Positions 22,155 through 27,279 of a DNA stretch of 27,279 bases are shown one piece after another. This DNA comes from JBEKLJ01 sp050010255. GTDB taxonomy: Bacteria; Acidobacteriota; Terriglobia; Bryobacterales; Bryobacteraceae. The notes beneath the pieces were generated by a model, which ran no database searches, was not told where the DNA came from, and saw only the letters and a list, made by a program, of their open reading frames with translations. Every line of letters begins with the position of its first letter. Position 1 is the stretch's first letter. The stretch covers positions 1-27,279 of the forward strand of contig JBEKLJ010000014.1 in the NCBI GenBank assembly GCA_050010255.1, in the 5' to 3' direction. The translations under genes and the position numbers were made by a program.

Positions 22155-22219
22155 GGGGCGACCATGATCGCCCCTCTTCCTGCACGCCGACGACGCAGGG
22201 GTCGATCATAATCGACCCC
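22155..22219. terminator. Two related palindromes between convergent genes
   Basis: The first has stem GGGGCGA (22155-22161) / TCGCCCC (22168-22174) with loop CCATGA. The second has stem GGGGTCGAT (22198-22206) / ATCGACCCC (22211-22219) with loop CATA, and its last base is the first base of the GH31 stop codon. They probably terminate both converging transcripts. Their shared pattern, GTAGGGG...CGA-y-CAT-r-ATCG...CCCCTaC, suggests two members of one REP-like family. Confidence 0.6.
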
Positions 22220-24633
22220 TACCGCTCGCTCCCCCTATACGGCGTGACCGTCACGGCGGCCTGGCCGGCCAGCGGATCTCCCGCCAGCGCGAAGGCGCCG
22301 TTCTTCTTGGCCAGCACCAGTCTGCGCAGCACGTTGTCCGACGGCAGGCAGACCAGCCCCTGCGCGCTCTCGGCGCTGGCGGCGAAGACTACCAGGTCGA
22401 GTTTCGACCAGTCCATCTCGAGCGTCGATTGCGCCAGCTTGATGTGCGGGATCACGGCGCCGTCCCGAACCAGCATCACCACCGGAATCCTGCCGGCCTG
22501 GATGTCGTGCCAGCCGCCGGCGTAAGTCTCCCCGGTCTGGTAGTCAATCCACTGCCCTGGCGGAAGGTAGACGTTCCGCCCCGTGCTGCCCGACTCCAGG
22601 AGCGGCGCCACGAGGATCTCCGACCCGAACAGGTACTCATCTTCAATCGACCAGGAACCCGGGTCGTCGGGATACTCGACGAACAGCGCACGCACCATGG
22701 GCAGGCCGCGCGCGCTCGCGTCCCTCGCCTGGGCGTAGACATAGGGCATCAGCCTGTACTTCAGCTCGTCGGCGCGGCGGAAGTCATCCGTGAAGGCGGC
22801 GCTGATCAGCCAGGGCTCCTTCGGCGGTATGCCGTGGCAGCGGCTGTGCGAGGTGAGCATCCCAAAGGGCATCCAGCGGCGGTAGAGCTCCTCCGGCGTG
22901 GGCGCCGCGAATCCGCCAATGTCATGGCTCCAGAACGTGAAGCCGCTCAGGCCCAGCGACAGGCCGCCGCGCAGGGTCGCCGCCATGCCGATGTCCATAG
23001 CGGCCGCATCGCCGCCCCAGTGCAACGGATAGCGCTGGCTGCCGGCCCAGGCGCTCCGGGCCCAGATGATGTTCTCGCCGGAGACCTGGCGCGTAATATC
23101 GGCGACCGCCTTGTTGTACCGGAGCGGGTACAGGTTGTGCTCGTAGAACCCGCTGCGCCCCGAGGCGTAAATGCCGGTGAGCGGCGCGGACTCGCCGAAA
23201 TCCACCTTGATGGCGCCCACGCCCATCCGCAGGAGGCCGGCCAGGTTGTCCTGATACCACCTCACCGTGGCCGGATTGGAGAAGTCCAGCACGGCATCCT
23301 CGAACGGCAGGTTGCCGTTGCCGTCCCGGATGTACAGCTTCTTCTCGAGGATCTCCGGGAACAGCCGGTTCTTGGGCACGAAGTACGGGAGCTGCCAGAG
23401 CGAGACGTGGAAGCCTTGCTGCCTCAGGTCGGCGATCATCTTCGCCGGATCCTTGAACCGCGAGGTGGAAAAGCGGAAGTCGCACCGCCAGTCGTACTCG
23501 AACCAGCCGGTGTCGATGTGGATCACGTCGCTGGGCAGACGGTTCTCGCGGAGCTTGGCGGCAATCCCGCGCACCTCCTCCTCGGAGAAGTAGCTGATGC
23601 GGCTCATCCACAGTCCGAAGGACCACAGCGGAGGCATCGCGGCCTTGCCGGTGAGGTTCGTGTACTCGTTGAGGATGTCCTTGGGCTGGCCGAGGAAGAC
23701 GAACAGGTCCAGATCGTCGTCGCCCAGCATCAGCGCGTTCGTGCCGTGGAACGTGGCGCCGAAATCGAACGTGGCGGGCGCCGAGGTATGCACGAACATG
23801 CCGTACCCGCGGTTGCTCATGAAGAACGGGATGGGCTTGTACATGCGGTAACTCTCGGGGCCTTGTGCGTCACTGGTCCATAGGATGACCTTCTGGCCGC
23901 GCTTGTCGAGCCCGGTGAACGACTCGCCGCAGCCGAACAGCCTCTCGCCCGCCGCGAGCGAGAACACCGCCGCCACGCTCCGGGAGTAATCCGACGCCCG
24001 GCGTATGAAGGAGAACGGCAGCACCGGCACCTGGGTCGCATGGTTGTCCGACTCGTGGTTGGTGCGGGTGAGCAGGCGCCCCGCCGCGTCGCGGAACTCG
24101 ATGCGCCAGGGCTTCTCGAAAACCGTCACCGAGCCGGCCGCGCTCGAGTAGCGATAGCCGCCCTCGATCCGGGTGAGCTTCCAGGAGTTGTCACGCGGCG
24201 GCTCGCCCACCAGCATCAGCTCCTCGGTCTGCGGCCGGGCCTCCAGGCTGGTCCTGATACGGATCCGCACCGTCCGCGGCGAGACGAACTCGATCGAAAA
24301 CGGCAGCGTCGGGTTGACTGCATACTCGACCTCCGGGAACGTGAGGCCGCCGAACGGCCTCAGTATCCCCTCCATCGTGTTGAAGGCGATCCGGGGATAC
24401 AGGTGATTCCGTTGCCATGTGATATTGCCGGCGCCGGTCGCCGGGTCGAAGCCGTAGAGGCTGTCCGCCAGGAAGTAGGTGTTCGTGAAGTCGTGGAAGT
24501 CGCTGCTGACGTCCACCAGGTCGCTCAGCAGCGCCGGTGTCTGGTTGCCCGACGCCGCATTGAGAACAGGGGCCGCCACCAGCGCCATGCCGAGGCACAG
24601 AGGCAGCGCCAGGCGGCTGCGTTTACGAATCAT
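22219..24633 (-). CDS. Glycoside hydrolase family 31 (alpha-xylosidase/alpha-glucosidase type), exported
   Basis: 804 residues from the ATG at 24633, chosen because GGGAGG lies 7 nt upstream and a signal peptide follows at once (MIRKRSRLALPLCLGMALVAAPVLNAAS). The N-terminal beta-sandwich (to ~340) is followed by the catalytic (beta/alpha)8 barrel (LWSFGLWMSRISYFSEEEVRGIAAKLRENRLPSDVIHIDTGWFEYDWRCDF). The catalytic nucleophile is D478 in AIKVDFGE, and the acid/base is D542 in HWGGDAA, 64 residues later, normal GH31 spacing. The KVDFGE form resembles YicI-type alpha-xylosidases rather than the WxDMNE form of alpha-glucosidases. C-terminal beta domains follow (GQWIDYQTGETYAGGWH). A candidate -10 TACAGT lies at 24666-24661. 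It is downstream of the fucosidase on the same strand. Substrate inferred, not shown. Confidence 0.92.
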   Translation of the reverse strand: MIRKRSRLALPLCLGMALVAAPVLNAASGNQTPALLSDLVDVSSDFHDFTNTYFLADSLYGFDPATGAGNITWQRNHLYPRIAFNTMEGILRPFGGLTFPEVEYAVNPTLPFSIEFVSPRTVRIRIRTSLEARPQTEELMLVGEPPRDNSWKLTRIEGGYRYSSAAGSVTVFEKPWRIEFRDAAGRLLTRTNHESDNHATQVPVLPFSFIRRASDYSRSVAAVFSLAAGERLFGCGESFTGLDKRGQKVILWTSDAQGPESYRMYKPIPFFMSNRGYGMFVHTSAPATFDFGATFHGTNALMLGDDDLDLFVFLGQPKDILNEYTNLTGKAAMPPLWSFGLWMSRISYFSEEEVRGIAAKLRENRLPSDVIHIDTGWFEYDWRCDFRFSTSRFKDPAKMIADLRQQGFHVSLWQLPYFVPKNRLFPEILEKKLYIRDGNGNLPFEDAVLDFSNPATVRWYQDNLAGLLRMGVGAIKVDFGESAPLTGIYASGRSGFYEHNLYPLRYNKAVADITRQVSGENIIWARSAWAGSQRYPLHWGGDAAAMDIGMAATLRGGLSLGLSGFTFWSHDIGGFAAPTPEELYRRWMPFGMLTSHSRCHGIPPKEPWLISAAFTDDFRRADELKYRLMPYVYAQARDASARGLPMVRALFVEYPDDPGSWSIEDEYLFGSEILVAPLLESGSTGRNVYLPPGQWIDYQTGETYAGGWHDIQAGRIPVVMLVRDGAVIPHIKLAQSTLEMDWSKLDLVVFAASAESAQGLVCLPSDNVLRRLVLAKKNGAFALAGDPLAGQAAVTVTPYRGSER

Positions 24634-24793
24634 GAGGTACCTCCCTACACACGAATTACTACTGTAGTCTGGCTCTGCATTCTGCGGGTGCGGCCCGGCC
24701 CGAATCGAGGCCGAGCCGCCGCTTGAAAGCAGTCGCGGCATGCTGCGCCGTGCCGGGCGGGCGCCCCGCGCGGGCGTTCACCGAAGGCCGCGC

Positions 24794-26335
24794 TTACGCT
24801 CCGATCACTTTCAAGGCGATGGCGTGATCGCAGGGCTTCTCCGGCGGCATCTGGACCCTCAGGCCGGCCGCGTCCTGCGCCCACTTCAACTTGCCCTGGA
24901 AGCCCAGCAGCTCCACCTTCCTGACCCTGCCCACCCCCAGCGTGCCGGCCGTGGCCAGGGGACGGATGAGGGCCTCCTTCTCGGGGCAGCCCATCACGAA
25001 TGCGTACAGCGTCTTGCCCTTCGTGGTGAAGCGAACGTCCTCGGCGGTGAACGGCTTGCGTGCGCGCTCGTTGAAGCGCTCCCCGCTCTGAACCTGCGCG
25101 CCAGGGCTCTCGCCGAAGATCTTCCAGGGACGCGTACCATAGATGGCTTCGCCGTTCACGGTCGTCCACTTAGTGATCTCCGAGAGGATCTTCAGCTCTT
25201 CGGCGTCCAGCTCGCCGTTGTTGGGCAGCGGGAAATTCAGCAGCAGGTTGCCGTTCCGGCTGACGATATCGACCAGCATATCGATGACGATCTTCGGCGA
25301 CTTGTAGTGGGCCTCCCTGTTGTAGTGCCAGTCGCCGACGCAAGTGCAGGTCTGCCAGGGCTCGGGCCAGACCTTGTCCACGACGCCCCGCTCCACGTCG
25401 AACACGCACGTGCCGGCTTGGCAGTCCTCCAGGCGTTTGCTGGTGTAGACCGCCTCCACCCTGCCGCCGTGCAGTCCGGCGCTCTGGTTGTACAGATGCG
25501 CCACCAGATTCAGGCCGTAGTCTTCGAAGGGGATCGCTCCGTCCTGGTAGACCAGGTCCGGCTCATACTGGTCCACCAGATCCTTGATGCGCAGCAGCCA
25601 ATGGCGCTTCCAGGAATCCGGAATGCCCTCGTCGTCCCAGGGGAGCTTCTCGTAGATCTCCTTCACGTCGTGATAGAGATCCGCGTACTGCGGGTCGGTC
25701 CCGTCGTAAGGTACGCCGGCTGACGGACCCGTCTTGTCGCTTCCGTGGCTCACCGAGAACCACTTGTAACTGATCCACAGGTGGTCGCTTACCCCGAACC
25801 TCAGCCCCTGCTTCAACGCGGCCTTCCGGAACATGCCTACGATGTCCATCTTCGGCCCCATGTTCACGGAGTTCCAGCGCGTGTGCCGGGAGTTCCACAG
25901 GTCGAAGTTGTCGTGGTGCACGCCCATGCTCACGAAGTACTTCGCTCCGGCCTGCTTGTAGAGCTCCATCAGGTGTCCCGGGTCGAACCTCGCCCCCTTC
26001 CAGGTCGGGATGATGTCCTTGAACCCGAACTTGGACGGGTGGCCATACCGCGCGACGTGATACTTGTACTGCCGGCTGCCCTCCATGTACATGTTCCGGG
26101 CGTACCAGTCGCCATACTCGGCGGCGGACTGCGGACCCCAATGCGCCCAGATGCCGAACTTGGCGTCCCGGAACCACTCCGGGGCGCGGTACGTCTTCAG
26201 CGACTCACGGGTGGCCTGGAAAGGTCCCTTCTGGATTTCAGTGCCTGCCAGTTGGGCGGCAAACGCTCGCTTCAATGTGGCAGCAGGAACGGCCGCCCCC
26301 AGCAGTCCGATGGCGTTTCGCCGGGTGATGCGCAT
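24794..26335 (-). CDS. Alpha-L-fucosidase, glycoside hydrolase family 29, Tat-exported
   Basis: 513 residues from the ATG at 26335, with GAGGAGG 6 nt upstream. The N terminus MRITRRNAIGLLGAAVPAATLKRAFA is a twin-arginine signal, so it is probably exported folded. GH29 landmarks are FRDAKFGIWAHWGPQSAAEYGDWYARNMY, AGAKYFVSMGVHHDNFDLWNSRHTRWNS (HH(D/S)xF(D/A) motif) and GLRFGVSDHLW. The nucleophile is D265 in EPDLVYQDG, and NGNLLLNFPLPNNGELD corresponds to the usual LLNxxPxxDG. The C-terminal beta domain (KTLYAFVMGCPEKEALI) is complete. It retains substrate-contact motifs, so it is probably active on terminal alpha-L-fucose. Its promoter candidate is at 26408-26401. The GH31 gene follows 160 nt downstream. 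Confidence 0.93.
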   Translation of the reverse strand: MRITRRNAIGLLGAAVPAATLKRAFAAQLAGTEIQKGPFQATRESLKTYRAPEWFRDAKFGIWAHWGPQSAAEYGDWYARNMYMEGSRQYKYHVARYGHPSKFGFKDIIPTWKGARFDPGHLMELYKQAGAKYFVSMGVHHDNFDLWNSRHTRWNSVNMGPKMDIVGMFRKAALKQGLRFGVSDHLWISYKWFSVSHGSDKTGPSAGVPYDGTDPQYADLYHDVKEIYEKLPWDDEGIPDSWKRHWLLRIKDLVDQYEPDLVYQDGAIPFEDYGLNLVAHLYNQSAGLHGGRVEAVYTSKRLEDCQAGTCVFDVERGVVDKVWPEPWQTCTCVGDWHYNREAHYKSPKIVIDMLVDIVSRNGNLLLNFPLPNNGELDAEELKILSEITKWTTVNGEAIYGTRPWKIFGESPGAQVQSGERFNERARKPFTAEDVRFTTKGKTLYAFVMGCPEKEALIRPLATAGTLGVGRVRKVELLGFQGKLKWAQDAAGLRVQMPPEKPCDHAIALKVIGA

Positions 26336-26400
26336 TGTAGTCCTCCTCGTTCGACTTGCGTCCGAATGCTTGCGCCCGCTCGCGCCCGGGCGTCTGGATC

Positions 26401-26408
26401 AGTGTAGC
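26401..26408 (-). promoter_or_regulatory. Candidate -10 (GCTACACT) of the fucosidase gene
   Basis: On the minus strand TACACT (26406-26401) would start a leader of about 60 nt that carries the GAGGAGG Shine-Dalgarno sequence. It matches the recurring G[GC]TA[GC]A[AC]T octamer of this window. Confidence 0.45.
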
Positions 26409-26442
26409 GGAACGGCCCGGAGGACGCGGGCTATGCGACGGC

Positions 26443-26472
26443 TTGGAGTCGCGGATGAACCTCGGCTACAAT
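26443..26472 (+). promoter_or_regulatory. Promoter upstream of the broken tRNA
   Basis: TTGGAG (26443-26448) and TACAAT (26467-26472) are separated by 18 bp, a reasonable sigma-70-type pair. The -10 is part of GCTACAAT. Transcription would run into the tRNA at 26536 after a leader of about 57 nt. Confidence 0.5.
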
Positions 26473-26535
26473 CAGGGGGTCGGAGAAGGGGCCGCCCCGC
26501 CTCCGGGTGGGTGAGGCGCCGGTTTCAAGTGACCC

Positions 26536-26592
26536 GGGCCCTTAGCTCAGCGGTAAGAGCAGCGGACTCATAATCCGCTTTTGGCCGGTTTC
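26536..26592 (+). pseudogene. 5' part of a tRNA with anticodon CAT (Met or Ile2), broken in the T arm
   Basis: The acceptor 5' strand GGGCCCT, T8-A9, the D arm GCTC-AGCGGTAA-GAGC and the anticodon arm GCGGA-CTCATAA-TCCGC are all intact; the anticodon CAT is at 26569-26571. After TTTTG the T-stem strand GCCGG and the beginning of a T loop follow. The sequence then departs: there is no TTCRA loop, no CCGGC partner strand and no AGGGCCC acceptor partner downstream. The gene is therefore interrupted near 26592. It resembles elongator tRNA-Met or the lysidine-modified tRNA-Ile(CAT), and the missing 3' half prevents a choice. A transposase gene follows, suggesting a mobile-element insertion. Confidence 0.7.
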
Positions 26593-26920
26593 AGCTTCTT
26601 GCCTCCGCCGACGCTCCCCGATTGGCGTCTATTGAGCCATGTTTGTATCAAATTGTAAATACAGGTATTTATTTCTCAGAATGCGTGTTGTGGCGTCTGA
26701 GCCGCTGGTGCTGGCGGGACAACTCGATAGAAACCGATCTATGCACAGGGGGGGCATAGCAGGGGGCATAGTGGCAGACCAGCGGACTTTTCATATGCGC
26801 TAGCCGGGATGGCGAGAAGCGCTGAGAATCTACATCTGGTATGGCCCGGAAACCGGACCTGCTGGAATTGGCGCTGGTTCGTCACTGCAGTCTTGAAGCT
26901 CGCAATAATGAGCTAACGAG
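26593..26920 (+). other. Non-coding junction between broken tRNA and transposase
   Basis: 328 bp without a recognisable gene. It is AT-richer near 26641-26675, where AAATAC-AG-GTATTT (26657-26670) is a perfect palindrome. GGGGGCATAG occurs twice, at 26750-26759 and 26762-26771 (12-bp period), and ATAGA/TCTAT flank AACCGA nearby. Such short repeats are common at element ends and could bind a recombinase, but no terminal inverted repeat can be defined without the other end. Confidence 0.5.
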
Positions 26921-27279
26921 ATGCCGAGAGTCCTGGATCCATTCCGGTTCGTGCTGATCGCCGTCGCCGGGTGGATGAACCAACGCCAACTGCAGATCGT
27001 CGACTACCTTCGCGAGGAGAACCGGGTTCTTCGCGAGCAACTCGGCGGGCGGCGAGTGCGGCTCAACGACGACCAGCGCCGTCGATTAGCCGCAAAGGCC
27101 AAAGGGTTGGGACGGAAGCTTTTGGCGGAGGTGGCCACCATTGTCACGCCCGAGACCTTGTTGGCTTGGCATCGGAAACTGATCGCCAAGAAATACGACG
27201 GCAGTGGCAAGCGCGCACCGGGGCGGCCTCGCACCGCCGGAGAGACCGAGGCTTTGGTGGTTCGAATGGCAGAGGAGAA
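26921..27279 (+). CDS. Transposase/integrase, N-terminal part (runs off the window)
   Basis: The frame ATG CCG AGA at 26921 stays open to the window end (119 full codons). The protein reads MPRVLDPFRFVLIAVAGWMNQRQLQIVDYLREENRVLREQL, then a basic segment RLNDDQRRRLAAKAKGLGRKLL, then ATIVTPETLLAWHRKLIAKKYDGS and GRPRTAGETEALVVRMAEE. This is the helix-turn-helix N terminus of a widespread integrase-core (rve, DDE) transposase family abundant in Acidobacteriota, Planctomycetota and Verrucomicrobiota. The 'xxQLQxxDYLREENRVLREQL' and 'P.TLL.WHR.L...K.DGS' patterns are diagnostic. The catalytic domain would lie beyond the edge. An internal ATG at 26975 is an alternative start. No good Shine-Dalgarno sequence precedes either. 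An insertion sequence of which only the left part is seen. Confidence 0.85.
   Translation, partial: MPRVLDPFRFVLIAVAGWMNQRQLQIVDYLREENRVLREQLGGRRVRLNDDQRRRLAAKAKGLGRKLLAEVATIVTPETLLAWHRKLIAKKYDGSGKRAPGRPRTAGETEALVVRMAEE

Noticed and set aside
24762..24776. CGCCC-loop-GGGCG hairpin as terminator of the fucosidase gene
   Set aside because: The stem is only 5 bp with no T-tract in a very GC-rich stretch; such hairpins arise often by chance.
26562..26592. Group I intron in the CAT-anticodon tRNA
   Set aside because: Bacterial tRNA introns sit in the anticodon loop. Here the anticodon arm is intact and the break lies in the T arm, with no intron core visible.

Overview
The window is GC-rich bacterial chromosome with a strong G/C bias at third codon positions. 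It combines housekeeping genes, exported glycoside hydrolases, a DUF1080 protein, a DUF58 protein, a TPR protein, two PIN-domain toxin-antitoxin pairs and one very long Ala/Pro/Arg-rich protein. This mix is typical of Acidobacteriota, most like the Solibacter/Bryobacter group. That placement is inferred from gene content only, since there is no rRNA or other phylogenetic marker analysis here.

Left part (1-6141): the 3' part of metG (cut by the window edge) is followed closely by tatD. Two minus-strand envelope genes come next, a beta-barrel-like protein and a four-helix membrane protein. Then comes a heat-shock cluster, hrcA-grpE-dnaJ, with no dnaK between its members. Hairpins lie behind dnaJ.

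Middle part (6382-15757): a vapBC-type pair, a DUF2007/zinc-ribbon gene, and a minus-strand lipoate-enzyme operon (lpdA-lipB-E2 acyltransferase; lipB and the E2 gene overlap by 4 nt). A second vapBC-type pair, a DUF58 protein, a secreted DUF1080 protein, tRNA-Glu(CTC) and a TPR-only protein follow. The operon groups the E3 and E2 subunits of a 2-oxoacid dehydrogenase with the enzyme that starts lipoyl attachment. No E1 gene is in view.

Right part (15844-27279): a 1598-residue minus-strand protein of unknown function has an N-terminal Cys3His zinc finger, about 1300 residues of low-complexity sequence, an internal lipoprotein-like signal and a C-terminal lectin-like domain. After it lies a 740-bp gene-free stretch with a 17-bp inverted repeat enclosing hairpins and a duplicated 33-bp sequence, possibly a small non-autonomous mobile element or a structured RNA. 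Then come a secreted protein of unknown function, two related palindromes, a GH31 glycosidase and a GH29 alpha-L-fucosidase. The last two could trim xyloglucan side chains together. The window ends in a tRNA with anticodon CAT that breaks off in the T arm, an AT-richer junction, and the 5' end of a transposase gene that runs off the edge.

A recurring promoter motif, G[GC]TA[GC]A[AC]T, sits in the right orientation before at least seven genes. At lpdA, the DUF1080 gene and the gene at 21381 it lies so close to the start codon, with no Shine-Dalgarno sequence, that leaderless transcripts are likely.
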